The notes under the pieces are model-generated. The model saw only the letters and a list, made by a program, of their open reading frames with translations. It was not told where the DNA came from and did no database searches. A program made the position numbers and the translations under genes. 64,000 bases of DNA, from contig VGVZ01000011.1 in assembly GCA_016873805.1 (NCBI GenBank), positions 25,145 through 89,144 on the forward strand. Direction: 5' to 3'. Positions 55,925 through 64,000 of this stretch are shown one piece after another; within the stretch, counting starts at the first letter, position 1, and the number at the start of each line of letters is the position of its first letter. Source of the stretch: Ignavibacteria bacterium. GTDB taxonomy: Bacteria; Bacteroidota; Ignavibacteria; UBA10030.

Positions 55925-56656
55925 TTGGAAAATCGGTTAAGACTTCTGTATTCGCTGCAGCGGATTGATTCCGAACACGACGATATTCGCGATCTCAAAG
56001 GGGACCTTCCGCAGCGCGTAGCGAATCTCGAACAACAACTCTCCGAGAAAGAGTCGATCCTCCGTTCGCTTCAGGACCAATCGAAGACATCGGTACTGCG
56101 GCGCGACGAACACGATCTCGAAATCGCCGCCCAACGGGAAAAGATTGAGAAATACAAGAGCCAACAATTCGATGTCAAAACCAACAAGCAGTACGATGCC
56201 CTCACCCGGGAAATCGAATTTTCTCAGGAACGGATCGATACACTCCAGCGCGAAATTGATGTGCTCGAAGGGCGCGCCAAACTCGCCAAGGACGACCAGG
56301 AGCTCTTGAAACCCGAAATCGAAGCCCTCCGAAACGAATTGAAGGAACGGATCGAAGAACTGGAGGTCGTCAACGCCGAGCATGAGGAAGAAGAGTTGAA
56401 ACTCCAGCATGAGCGAGAAAAGATTGTTGTGCAGATCGCGAAAGCAGATATCCGTACGTACGAGCGGATACGGCAGGCCAAAGAGGGCATCGCCGTCGTC
56501 CCGGTACGCCGGAATGCATGCGGCGGATGTTTCAAGCGAGTGCCTCCGCAGACCATGCAGGAACTCCGGAAAAACGCTCAGCTCATGACATGCGAGCATT
56601 GCGGGCGGATTCTCGTGTCTGACGGAATCGTTGAGGCGGTCGCAGCACAGAAATGA
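55925..56656 (+). CDS. Coiled-coil protein with C4 zinc ribbon (DUF164/CdsZ-like)
   Basis: A 243-residue protein that is almost wholly coiled coil from ~1-190 (LYSLQRIDSEHDDIRDLKGD onward), ending in a C4 zinc ribbon (CGGCFKRVPPQTMQEL and CEHCGRIL). This layout matches the zf-RING_7/DUF164 family often found beside nif3-like genes. Start is TTG at 55925 with GGAGG 9 bases upstream. It overlaps the RNase H gene by 4 bases. Members have been linked to protein secretion or RNA/DNA contacts, but no role is certain. Confidence 0.88.
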   Translation: MENRLRLLYSLQRIDSEHDDIRDLKGDLPQRVANLEQQLSEKESILRSLQDQSKTSVLRRDEHDLEIAAQREKIEKYKSQQFDVKTNKQYDALTREIEFSQERIDTLQREIDVLEGRAKLAKDDQELLKPEIEALRNELKERIEELEVVNAEHEEEELKLQHEREKIVVQIAKADIRTYERIRQAKEGIAVVPVRRNACGGCFKRVPPQTMQELRKNAQLMTCEHCGRILVSDGIVEAVAAQK

Positions 56657-57069
56657 CGATCCACGCCTACACGGACGGTGCTTCACGCGGTAACCCCGGC
56701 GAAAGTGCCATCGGCGTCGTCCTCAAGGATGAGCAGGGAAACGTCATCCGCTGTATCGGCAGGTACATCGGGACGGCGACCAACAACATGGCGGAGTACA
56801 CGGCACTCCTGGCATGCCTGGCCATGGTCCAGGAAACCAAATGCCGTCACCTGATCGTTTATACGGATAGCGAACTCATGGCGCGGCAACTCAGCGGGCA
56901 ATACCGCGTGAAGGATTCGAGACTGAAAACGATGTTCCGGGAAATCCAGGAGAAACTCGACGCCGCAGCGTATACGTTTGAACTCCGACAGATCGCGCGA
57001 GACCAAAACAGCGAAGCCGATGTGTTGGCAAACCGCAGTCTGAATCTCAAACGATCCATTGAAACATAG
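56653..57069 (+). CDS. Ribonuclease H family protein
   Basis: A 138-residue RNase HI-like protein. The acidic catalytic residues are visible: Asp8 in AYTDGASRGNPG, Glu48 in NMAEYTALLACL, Asp72 in VYTDSELMARQL, and Asp in QNSEADVLAN. It cleaves RNA in RNA-DNA hybrids. It is of the short RnhA-like type without the basic handle, as in many Gram-positive and FCB bacteria. The RNase P RNA gene begins within 20 bases of its stop. Confidence 0.92.
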   Translation: MTIHAYTDGASRGNPGESAIGVVLKDEQGNVIRCIGRYIGTATNNMAEYTALLACLAMVQETKCRHLIVYTDSELMARQLSGQYRVKDSRLKTMFREIQEKLDAAAYTFELRQIARDQNSEADVLANRSLNLKRSIET

Positions 57070-57087
57070 ATTTGTTTTAACGAATCA

Positions 57088-57549
57088 GCAGGGGTGTCCG
57101 GCCAGGCAGTCGCTCTCCGCTTCGGCGGGGGGAGGAAAGTCCGAACACCACCGGGCAAGGTGCCCCGAGAAATCGGGGGTCTCACAGGCCATATCCTGTG
57201 GGAACGGAAAGTGTCACAGAAAATACACATCCCCTTCTCTCAATTCGTTGGGAGAGGGAGAAACGGTGAAAAGGTGGTGTAAGAGACCACCGCATCCCGA
57301 GCAATTGGGATGGTCCCGGAAGGGATCCTGACGGCGAGGATGTCGCCATCGGGACACGACAAACCCCACCTGGTGCAAGACCAAACAAGTTCCGCGCCCC
57401 GTTGCACGCCGTCGGCGGTCAACGGGGGAAGAGCGGCCCGCTCAACCCTCTTGCAGGCAACGGAACGGGTAGGTCGCATCAGATAAATGACTGCCTCTTC
57501 TCCCTCGGGAGAACAGACAGAATTCGGCTTATCGGCCGACATCTCCTGC
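57088..57549 (+). ncRNA. rnpB: RNase P RNA, bacterial type A
   Basis: Conserved elements appear in order: GGAGGAAAGTCCGAACACC (57133 region), GGGCAAGGTGCC, the P12 stem CCCTTCTCTC/GGGAGAGGG, GTGGTGTAAGAGACCACCGC, ACAAACCCCACCTGGTGCAA, GGGTAGGTCGC..ATGACTGCC and the 3' ACAGAATTCGGCTTATCGGCC. The outer P1 helix forms between GCAGGGGTGTC (57088-57098) and GACATCTCCTGC (57538-57549). This is the catalytic RNA that matures tRNA 5' ends. No promoter fits in the 18 bases after the RNase H gene, so it may be transcribed from inside or upstream of that gene. Confidence 0.95.
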
Positions 57550-57642
57550 CAATATTATCCGCGTGTGCACCACGGATCGGTGCGCGCTTGATATCGCGTC
57601 GCTTTGAACGGGTCGCGATATCCTTCAGAAAAGGAGTCTTCC

Positions 57643-59418
57643 TTGACACCCCTTCACAACTACCGCTGGAGTCGTCTGAGTTGCCAGACGGAGCCAACAG
57701 TCGCGGCAGAGCTGGCCGAAAAGACCAAAGCGCTTTCCGACGAACTTTCGATTTCACCCCTCCTCGCGCGGATTCTTGTGCGACGAGGGATCGACGACCG
57801 CGAAAAGGCGCGCGTCTTCTTCCGCCCAACACTCGACGACCTTCACGATCCGTTTCTGATGGATGGGATGGATCGCGCAGTATTGCGCATCCTCCAAGCG
57901 ATCCGGAACAGTGAAACGATCACCGTCTACGGAGACTATGACGTCGACGGCACGAACGGCACGGCGCTCCTCTGGACATTCCTCGGCTCGCTTGGTGGAA
58001 AGGTCCATTACTACATTCCGGAACGCCTCAACGAAGGATACGGGATCTCGAACAGCGGCCTCGACCGCGCGAAATCCAACGGCACCACGCTCGTGATCTC
58101 CGTCGATTGCGGCATCACCGCCGTCGAACAGATCAAGTATGCCCGCTCGATCGGGCTCGAGGTGATCATTTGCGATCACCACGAACCGGGAGAGATCCTT
58201 CCGGATGCTTTTGCCGTGCTCGATCCCCTCAAGCCGGGCTGTCGATATCCCTTCAAGCATTTGAGCGGCTGTGGCGTGGCGTTCAAACTCATCCAGGCGC
58301 TCGCGAACCAGGAATATGCCCAGACGTTCCTGGGGGGAGACGCGATCGAGCACGTGGCGGGCTATCTGGATCACGTCGCTCTCGCCACCACTGCAGACAT
58401 CGTTCCGTTGGTCGGAGAAAACCGGTCTCTCGTCAAACTCGGGTTGGAGCTCATCAACGCGCGCCCGAGACCGGGCATTCGCGCCCTCATCGAGTCAGCC
58501 GGATTTCGGGTCGGAAAAATCGCGACGGGAAATATCGTGTTTGGACTGGCTCCCCGGATCAATGCGGTGGGGAGACTTGGAGATGCTCAACGCGCCGTCC
58601 GACTTCTTACCTGCTCCTCGTACGAAGAGGCCATCGAGCTTGCGAAAGTGTTCGAGGAAGAAAACCGCAACCGGCGCAAACTGGACGAAGATGCTTTTTC
58701 GGAAGCGCTGGAGCTCGTCGAAGAAACGTTTGATTTCAAGAAAGATAATGTGATCGTGCTCCACAGCGACCAATGGCATCCCGGCGTGATCGGCATCGTC
58801 GCATCTCGGCTCGTGGAGCGGTACTACCGGCCCACCATCCTGATGACAACGGTCGACGGCGTTGCCAAGGGATCTGCACGCAGCATTTCGGGATTCGATA
58901 TCTACCAGGCCCTCAAGAAATGCGAGGACAAGATTCTGCAATTTGGCGGTCACAAGTATGCCGCGGGGCTCTCCGTGCAGATTGATAGACTGCCGGAGTT
59001 CAAGAATGCCCTCTCGGTCGTAACCGAGGAGCTGCTTGACAAAGAGCTTTTAGTTCCCGAAATCGATATCGAGGCAGAAGTCGAGATCACCGATATCACC
59101 CCGAAATTCGTCAACCTGTTGAACCAGTTTGCCCCGTTCGGACCGCAGAATAGCCGACCGGTGTTTGCGGTTCGAAACGCGGAGGTTGTGGGCACGCCGC
59201 GAATCGTCGGCTCCAACCATTTGAAATTCAAGGTCCGTAAGGGAGAGCGGGTGATCGATGCGATCGGATTTAACCTCGGTCCCTTGATTGATCGCGTCAA
59301 TGGCGGCGGAAAGAGGGTGGACCTCGCATTTTCGATCGACGAGGGAGAATTCGCCGGTACCGCAATCCCGCAGTTGAAAATCAAAGATCTGAAACCCGCA
59401 TTCGGAGCGGACTTTTAG
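57643..59418 (+). CDS. recJ: Single-stranded-DNA-specific exonuclease RecJ
   Basis: A 591-residue DHH-family exonuclease. Motifs include VYGDYDVDGTNGTALL, VISVDCGITAVEQ, VIICDHHEPGEILPDA, IAPRINAVGRLGD-like (LAPRINAVGRLGDAQRA), WHPGVIGIVASRLVE and FGGHKYAAGLSV (DHHA1 domain), with an OB-like C-terminus. It degrades single-stranded DNA 5'-3' in repair and recombination. The start TTG at 57643 has AAGGAG 6 bases upstream; the ATG-free frame upstream overlaps nothing conserved. It is followed by ruvC, ruvA and ruvB. Confidence 0.95.
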   Translation: MTPLHNYRWSRLSCQTEPTVAAELAEKTKALSDELSISPLLARILVRRGIDDREKARVFFRPTLDDLHDPFLMDGMDRAVLRILQAIRNSETITVYGDYDVDGTNGTALLWTFLGSLGGKVHYYIPERLNEGYGISNSGLDRAKSNGTTLVISVDCGITAVEQIKYARSIGLEVIICDHHEPGEILPDAFAVLDPLKPGCRYPFKHLSGCGVAFKLIQALANQEYAQTFLGGDAIEHVAGYLDHVALATTADIVPLVGENRSLVKLGLELINARPRPGIRALIESAGFRVGKIATGNIVFGLAPRINAVGRLGDAQRAVRLLTCSSYEEAIELAKVFEEENRNRRKLDEDAFSEALELVEETFDFKKDNVIVLHSDQWHPGVIGIVASRLVERYYRPTILMTTVDGVAKGSARSISGFDIYQALKKCEDKILQFGGHKYAAGLSVQIDRLPEFKNALSVVTEELLDKELLVPEIDIEAEVEITDITPKFVNLLNQFAPFGPQNSRPVFAVRNAEVVGTPRIVGSNHLKFKVRKGERVIDAIGFNLGPLIDRVNGGGKRVDLAFSIDEGEFAGTAIPQLKIKDLKPAFGADF

Positions 59419-59472
59419 TCCACGCACTGTTCAGCCGGACATCCGAAGCGTTTCTTGCGAGGTTCGCGCCCG

Positions 59473-60036
59473 ATGATCATCCTCGGCATCGACCCGGGAA
59501 CACTTGTGACCGGATATGGGATTCTCGAAGGGGACGGCAACACGTGCACGGCGGTGCACTTCGATGCCGTCAAGAACTCCGCCTCTGATCCGATGCCGGA
59601 TCGTCTGAAACGCATTTTCGATTCACTCTGCGGTGCCATCGATCGGTACCACCCTGATCATCTCGCCATCGAGACTGCCTTCTACGGGAAGAATGCCCAA
59701 TCTGCTCTCAAGATCGGTCAGGCACGAGGGGTAGCAATTCTGGCGGGCGTGAACTATGGTATTCCGATCGCCGAGTACTCCCCGCGTGAGGTCAAGAAAG
59801 CAATCGTCGGAAATGGAGCAGCCTCCAAGGAACAGGTCCAGTCGATGGTAAAACGAATGCTTCATCTCCGCCAGACTCCTCGCATGTTCGATGTCTCCGA
59901 TGCCCTTGCGGTCGCTTTGTGCCATCACTTTCGCCTGACAACACAGCGCCTACCGCGCGAACCGAAAGTGGGGAAATACCGCGACTGGAAATCGTTCGTC
60001 GAAGCCAATCCACAGCGGATCGTCAAAACCAAATGA
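59473..60036 (+). CDS. ruvC: Holliday junction resolvase RuvC
   Basis: A 187-residue RNase H-fold nuclease. It begins IILGIDPGTLVTGYGIL with the catalytic Asp7, has LAIETAFYGKNAQSALKIGQ (Glu) and FDVSDALAVALCHHF near the end (Asp). It resolves Holliday junctions with RuvAB. The start at 59473 was used because the upstream codons (RGSRP) are not conserved. Its stop overlaps the start of ruvA (ATGA). Confidence 0.96.
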   Translation: MIILGIDPGTLVTGYGILEGDGNTCTAVHFDAVKNSASDPMPDRLKRIFDSLCGAIDRYHPDHLAIETAFYGKNAQSALKIGQARGVAILAGVNYGIPIAEYSPREVKKAIVGNGAASKEQVQSMVKRMLHLRQTPRMFDVSDALAVALCHHFRLTTQRLPREPKVGKYRDWKSFVEANPQRIVKTK

Positions 60037-60641
60037 TCGCCTCGCTCAAGGGTATTCTGAAAACCAAAGCCCCGACGGAAGTTCTTCTTGATGTCGGAGG
60101 AATCGGGTACGCTGTGAACATCCCGATCTCCACTTCCGAGAAATTAGGCGCCGTCGGAACGGAGATTCTCCTCTTCACTCATCTGCATGTTCGGGAAGAT
60201 GCGCTACAACTCTACGGATTTGCGACCGAAGAAGAACGTTCATTGTTCAGACTTCTGATCTCCGTGACGGGGATCGGCCCGAAGATTGCTCAGGGAATCA
60301 TGTCCGGCGTCTCCACCGACGAACTCCAGCACCACATCATCGCGGGAGACACAAACGCCCTCTCATCAATTCCGAACATCGGGAAGAAGACGGCCGAGCG
60401 GCTTATCGTCGAGCTTCGGGACAAGCTGACGAAGGGAGGGGCCGTAACAGCTCCAACCGGGAGACGATCCGATGATGGTGTGCAACTTCGTGGCGACGCG
60501 CTCCAGGCACTCATTTCCCTCGGATTTGCACGGGCCTCCGCTGAGAAGGCGCTCCGTCAGGCGCTGAACGAAGCGGGATCGAAACCGACATCTATCGAAG
60601 AGCTGATCAAGAAAGCACTCCGCCAGATGTCTTCGAAATGA
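60033..60641 (+). CDS. ruvA: Holliday junction branch migration protein RuvA
   Basis: A 202-residue protein starting [20 protein letters not shown], the N-terminal OB domain, followed by helix-hairpin-helix motifs ([16 protein letters not shown] and [19 protein letters not shown]) and a C-terminal domain (~150-202) that binds RuvB. It tetramerises on Holliday junctions. It overlaps ruvC by 4 bases and precedes ruvB by 58 bases. Confidence 0.96.
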   Translation: MIASLKGILKTKAPTEVLLDVGGIGYAVNIPISTSEKLGAVGTEILLFTHLHVREDALQLYGFATEEERSLFRLLISVTGIGPKIAQGIMSGVSTDELQHHIIAGDTNALSSIPNIGKKTAERLIVELRDKLTKGGAVTAPTGRRSDDGVQLRGDALQALISLGFARASAEKALRQALNEAGSKPTSIEELIKKALRQMSSK

Positions 60642-60699
60642 TCTGGCACAATCTCCTTTCCTTGATATTCACTCCCCTTCTTGCTATGTTCTCCCCTGT

Positions 60700-61737
60700 A
60701 TGAGGAAATCAGATTATACATCGCCGGAGCGTTTCGAGAACGAGATCGAACTTGACCGGACATTGCGGCCGGCTTCGTTCGACGAGTTCTCGGGGCAATC
60801 GAAACCCGTCGAAAACCTCAAGATTTTTATCACGGCGGCGAAACAACGGAGCGAACCGCTCGATCACGTCCTGCTGACGGGACCTCCGGGACTGGGGAAA
60901 ACTACCCTAGCCTATATCATCGCAAACGAAATGGCGTCGAATATTCGTGTGACGTCCGGACCCGTTCTCGACAGGCCGGGAGATCTTGCCGGTATTCTCA
61001 CAGGTCTCGGTGATCGGGATGTTCTCTTCATCGACGAGATCCATCGTCTCAACCCCATCGTCGAAGAGTATCTCTATTCGGCGATGGAGGAATACAAGCT
61101 TGATATCATTCTCGATGCCGGTCCGAATGCGCGCAGCATCCAGATCACCCTCCCCCCCTTCACTCTCGTTGGAGCCACCACGCGAGCAGGCTTGCTGACG
61201 GCACCATTGCGAGCCCGCTTTGGGGTGAGCAATCGGCTTGACTACTATCCACCGGAAATCCTCTTCAACATCATCCTCCGATCGGCGCGAATCCTGGATG
61301 TCAAGATTTCGGAGGAGGGAGCGCTGGAAATTGCCCGGAGATCTCGTGGTACACCTCGTATTGCGAATCGCTTGCTGAAACGATGCAGGGATTTTGCCGA
61401 GGCCGATCACAAACTGCGCCAGTACGAAGGGTCGATCACGTCGGAGGTGGCCCATCATTCCCTCGCCGCACTCGAAGTCGACGAACTTGGACTGGACGAA
61501 ATGGATAAGCGCATTCTGAGGACGATCATTGAAAAGCACAGCGGCGGCCCTCTCGGCCTGAATACGCTCGCCGTTGCCGTGGGGGAAGAGCCCGGAACGA
61601 TCGAAGAGGTCTATGAGCCCTATCTGATTCAGGAAGGACTGCTCCGACGGACGCCTCGGGGGCGTGAAGCGACCGACCGCGCGTATGAGCATTTCAGGAT
61701 CTCCCGACGCAAGCCGGGGCAGGAATCGTTGTTCTAG
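60700..61737 (+). CDS. ruvB: Holliday junction branch migration helicase RuvB
   Basis: A 345-residue AAA+ motor. Motifs are [12 protein letters not shown], Walker [14 protein letters not shown], Walker [17 protein letters not shown], the [24 protein letters not shown] sensor region and a C-terminal winged helix ([22 protein letters not shown]). It drives branch migration with RuvA. Gene order ruvC-ruvA-ruvB is the common bacterial set. Confidence 0.97.
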   Translation: MRKSDYTSPERFENEIELDRTLRPASFDEFSGQSKPVENLKIFITAAKQRSEPLDHVLLTGPPGLGKTTLAYIIANEMASNIRVTSGPVLDRPGDLAGILTGLGDRDVLFIDEIHRLNPIVEEYLYSAMEEYKLDIILDAGPNARSIQITLPPFTLVGATTRAGLLTAPLRARFGVSNRLDYYPPEILFNIILRSARILDVKISEEGALEIARRSRGTPRIANRLLKRCRDFAEADHKLRQYEGSITSEVAHHSLAALEVDELGLDEMDKRILRTIIEKHSGGPLGLNTLAVAVGEEPGTIEEVYEPYLIQEGLLRRTPRGREATDRAYEHFRISRRKPGQESLF

Positions 61738-61816
61738 GAAAAACATTCACCGCGGATGACGCTGGAAAAAACCGATGCACGCGGATTGAGGATCAAAACT
61801 TCGAAACAGGCCAAGA

Positions 61817-61845
61817 TTGATACTGAAATGAAATCGGTTTACATT
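61817..61845 (+). promoter_or_regulatory. Sigma-70-like promoter for the aldehyde dehydrogenase gene
   Basis: TTGATA (61817-61822) and TACATT (61840-61845) are separated by 17 bases (5 of 6 and 4 of 6 matches to consensus). Transcription would begin near 61852, about 31 bases before the ATG at 61883. This supports independent expression of the dehydrogenase from the ruv genes. Confidence 0.45.
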
Positions 61846-61882
61846 CGGGCATTCTGATTCAATCACATCCGACTCCACTCCC

Positions 61883-63571
61883 ATGGCACTCGACAAAGAC
61901 CTTCAATCGATTCAGGAAACACGGGACCTCCTCGCGCGAGCCAAACAGGCCCAACTCGCGTTCAAGTCTTTTGACCAGAAGAAGGTTGATGCCGTCGTCA
62001 AGGCAATGGCCGATGCGGGATTTGCCGCAGCAGAAAGACTTGCCAAGCAAGCCCACGAGGAAACGGGATTTGGAAAGCCGGCAGACAAGAAGAAAAAGAA
62101 TGAGTTTGCCACGAAACGAGTGTGGGAATCCATTAAGGAGCTTCCGACGGTCGGGGTCATCCACGAAGACAAAGAGAAACGGATCATCGAGATCGCCGAA
62201 CCGATGGGAGTCGTCGCCGCCCTCATCCCCTCAACCAATCCCACTTCAACGATGATGTTCAAGGCAATTATATCGTTGAAGGGACGAAACGCGATCGTCG
62301 CGAGCCCGCATCCGCGGGCCGTCCACAGCACACTTGAAGCAGCTCGCGTAATCTCACAGGCGGCAGAAAAAGCCGGTGCGCCGCCGGGATTGATCAATTG
62401 CATTTCCATTCCGACCACCGAAGGGACGAATGAACTGATGCGGCACAAATTGACCGCGGTGATTCTTGCGACCGGATCGAATCCCATGGTCAAGGCCGCC
62501 TACAGCTCCGGTAAACCTGCGTACGGCGTCGGTTCCGGCAATGTTCCAACGTTCGTTGAACGAACAGCGAACGTGCGCAAAGCGGTAGCCGACATCGTCT
62601 CGGGAAAGATGTTTGATTGGGGAGTGCTCTGTTCGACTGAATCCGGGGTCATTCTGGACGAACCGATCAAGAAACTGGCAATCGAAGAATTCAGAAAAAG
62701 AGGAGCGTACATCGTCTCGGATGACGAGCGCGACCGCTTGAGCAAGTTGATGTTCGACAAGAGAGGGGCGATCAATCCCGAGATCGTCGGAAAATCCCCG
62801 ACATTCATCGCCCAGAAAGCGGGCTTCGACGTCCCGCACGACACCACGTGTCTCATCGCTGAACTTCCGGGGATTGGGCCCGAGTATCCTCTTTCCCGTG
62901 AGAAACTCTCGCCGGTTCTATCGATGTTCACGGTTCGCGGCTGGCGAGAAGGGTGTGAGAAGTGCATCGAGATGCTTCAGTTCGGCGGAATCGGTCACTC
63001 AATGGTCATCCACTGCACCGATCCGGAAATCATCCTCCAGTTCGGGTTGGAGAAGCCTGCCTTCCGAGTTCTTGTGAATACGCAGGCCGCGCTGGGAGCG
63101 GTTGGATATACGAACGAACTGCTTCCTTCGCTGACTCTCGGTCCAGGCACATTCGGCGGCTCAATCATCTCGGACAACGTCTCGGCACAGCATCTCATCA
63201 ACATTAAGCGACTTGCGTTCGAAACCAGGCCGATCAATCCTCCCGAAAAGTTCCTGCATCCTTCGGGGCGCATCACACTTGGGTCAACTCCAGCCCCTTC
63301 GATTCGCGGAGTGGATGGGGGCGGCCGTGCCTCACACATTGCTTCATGGATTGAAGAAATCGACGAGCGGATTCGGCTGAAAGCGGGAAACATGCCGGTC
63401 ACTCTGAAGGAACCAGAGCCCAAGCATGTGACGCCTACTCCGGCGCCTGTCAGGGTGGAAAAGAAGAAGGAAGAACCGTCAACCAAGCCGGAAGTGCCGC
63501 CGAGCGGATTCGGCGTCGGTATTACGTCTGATGAGATTGACCGGATTATGCGTGAATTTGAGCGGCGATAA
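61883..63571 (+). CDS. CoA-acylating aldehyde dehydrogenase (EutE/PduP-like) with C-terminal encapsulation-like tail
   Basis: A 562-residue enzyme of the EutE/PduP type that turns acetaldehyde or propionaldehyde into the acyl-CoA with NAD. The core (~1-505) has VVAALIPSTNPTSTMMFKAI and the nucleophile Cys250 in DWGVLCSTESG. After the core comes a Pro/Lys-rich linker (~512-540) and an amphipathic 17-residue end, GITSDEIDRIMREFERR (546-562), with hydrophobic I, I, I, M, F spaced as in a helix. This is the layout of a microcompartment encapsulation peptide at the C-terminus. It fits the BMC vertex genes at 27333-27901. The downstream gene follows by 8 bases. Confidence 0.92.
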   Translation: MALDKDLQSIQETRDLLARAKQAQLAFKSFDQKKVDAVVKAMADAGFAAAERLAKQAHEETGFGKPADKKKKNEFATKRVWESIKELPTVGVIHEDKEKRIIEIAEPMGVVAALIPSTNPTSTMMFKAIISLKGRNAIVASPHPRAVHSTLEAARVISQAAEKAGAPPGLINCISIPTTEGTNELMRHKLTAVILATGSNPMVKAAYSSGKPAYGVGSGNVPTFVERTANVRKAVADIVSGKMFDWGVLCSTESGVILDEPIKKLAIEEFRKRGAYIVSDDERDRLSKLMFDKRGAINPEIVGKSPTFIAQKAGFDVPHDTTCLIAELPGIGPEYPLSREKLSPVLSMFTVRGWREGCEKCIEMLQFGGIGHSMVIHCTDPEIILQFGLEKPAFRVLVNTQAALGAVGYTNELLPSLTLGPGTFGGSIISDNVSAQHLINIKRLAFETRPINPPEKFLHPSGRITLGSTPAPSIRGVDGGGRASHIASWIEEIDERIRLKAGNMPVTLKEPEPKHVTPTPAPVRVEKKKEEPSTKPEVPPSGFGVGITSDEIDRIMREFERR

Positions 63572-63579
63572 CATCTTTC

Positions 63580-63873
63580 ATGAAATCACTCCTCGAATTC
63601 ATCAAGACCGAATTCTATCCCCTTCTGATCCGGGAACGGATCGTCCCGGTCGTCATCGGAGTCCTGCTCGCCCTCGCGGCGTATGATCTCCTCTCACCGA
63701 TCAACTTCTTTGCCGCACGGCTCTACGAGTATGCGGCCTTCGGCGAAATTCGCCCTGGCTTCATCCTCGGGGGCGAGTTGATGCAGTTGGCCGTCGTGCT
63801 TCTGAAAGGAGCGATCGTGGTTCTCCTCATTGCGTGGTACCTCAAGCACAAATATCCTGTCGAGAAAGACTAG
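63580..63873 (+). CDS. Small membrane protein of unknown function
   Basis: A 97-residue protein with two hydrophobic segments (~22-42, IVPVVIGVLLALAAYDLL, and ~68-87, LMQLAVVLLKGAIVVLLIAW) and a basic C-terminus. I do not recognise a family. It lies 8 bases after the aldehyde dehydrogenase gene and is probably co-transcribed with it. Downstream to 64000 I see no complete gene; an ATG at 63991 could begin the next one. Confidence 0.6.
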   Translation: MKSLLEFIKTEFYPLLIRERIVPVVIGVLLALAAYDLLSPINFFAARLYEYAAFGEIRPGFILGGELMQLAVVLLKGAIVVLLIAWYLKHKYPVEKD

Positions 63874-64000
63874 TGGACTGTTACGATGATTGTGTGACAT
63901 TGGCATAATGCCGGGCCATGGTTTCTCGTGCCCGGTTCGTGGTAAAGCGCCACGAGATGGTGGTTCGATGACGGTTACGCTGTTGCTCCCATGAGCGAAC

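Overview
This is a single contiguous stretch of a bacterial chromosome with moderately high GC and dense coding. The best taxonomic clue is the C-terminal sorting domain on the secreted protease at 872-3112 (a QNYPNPFN motif, then a G-I-Y-x-Y-R beta-sandwich ending in Lys). This is the type IX secretion signature of the Bacteroidota/Chlorobi/Ignavibacteria side of the FCB group. The short 285-residue housekeeping sigma factor agrees. Bacterial-microcompartment genes together with this signature suggest an Ignavibacteria-like or related lineage (inference; no rRNA gene is present). I saw no tRNA, rRNA, CRISPR array, prophage or intact insertion sequence.

Region 1 (1-23851, all on the minus strand) is a long envelope polysaccharide cluster. 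In transcription order it holds an RmlC-like epimerase, RmlB, WecB, a Wza-type exporter, a Wzz-type co-polymerase, a Wzy/WaaL-type protein, a Wzx flippase, a GT2, a hairpin-containing element that looks like a miniature mobile element, two GT4 enzymes, a WbaP-type initiating transferase, a DegT aminotransferase, a polyprenol-phosphate mannosyltransferase-like GT2 and a GT2 fused to a truncated phosphoglycosyltransferase. Housekeeping genes (accA, ybgC-like, Trm112-like) follow without a break, then a second flippase, the sorted metalloprotease and a DUF1385 membrane protein cut by the window edge.

Region 2 (24054-31383, minus) carries def-fmt, a NlpC/P60 lipoprotein, the primary sigma factor with its own terminator, and a notable set: zinc ribbon, phosphopentomutase (deoB), and two EutN/CcmL microcompartment vertex proteins. 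Upstream is a GAF-type sensor with a degenerate GGDEF domain. Region 3 (31563-38079, plus) carries a nucleotidyltransferase fused to a degenerate phosphomannomutase, an EIIA-Ntr protein, hisS, an unknown gene, lgt and rlmB.

Region 4 (38100-51557, minus) is a long directional run: a sigma-54 activator, an unknown secreted protein, an acyl-CoA carboxylase subunit, two acyl-CoA dehydrogenases, meaB, galE-like, purD, a glycosyltransferase, an M24 peptidase and guaB. Region 5 (51858-54581) is a signalling island: a second sigma-54 activator, a CheY-like regulator and, divergently, a receiver fused to a HisKA domain without a kinase domain. Region 6 (54798-63873, plus) has nif3-like, a coiled-coil zinc-ribbon protein, RNase H, the RNase P RNA gene, recJ, ruvC-ruvA-ruvB, then an acylating aldehyde dehydrogenase with a C-terminal tail like a microcompartment encapsulation peptide, and a small membrane protein.

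The most interesting idea is that DeoB, the paired vertex proteins and the tailed aldehyde dehydrogenase belong to one microcompartment pathway: deoxyribose-1-phosphate to deoxyribose-5-phosphate, aldolase cleavage to acetaldehyde, then acetyl-CoA. The aldolase and hexameric shell proteins are not in this window, so this is inference.
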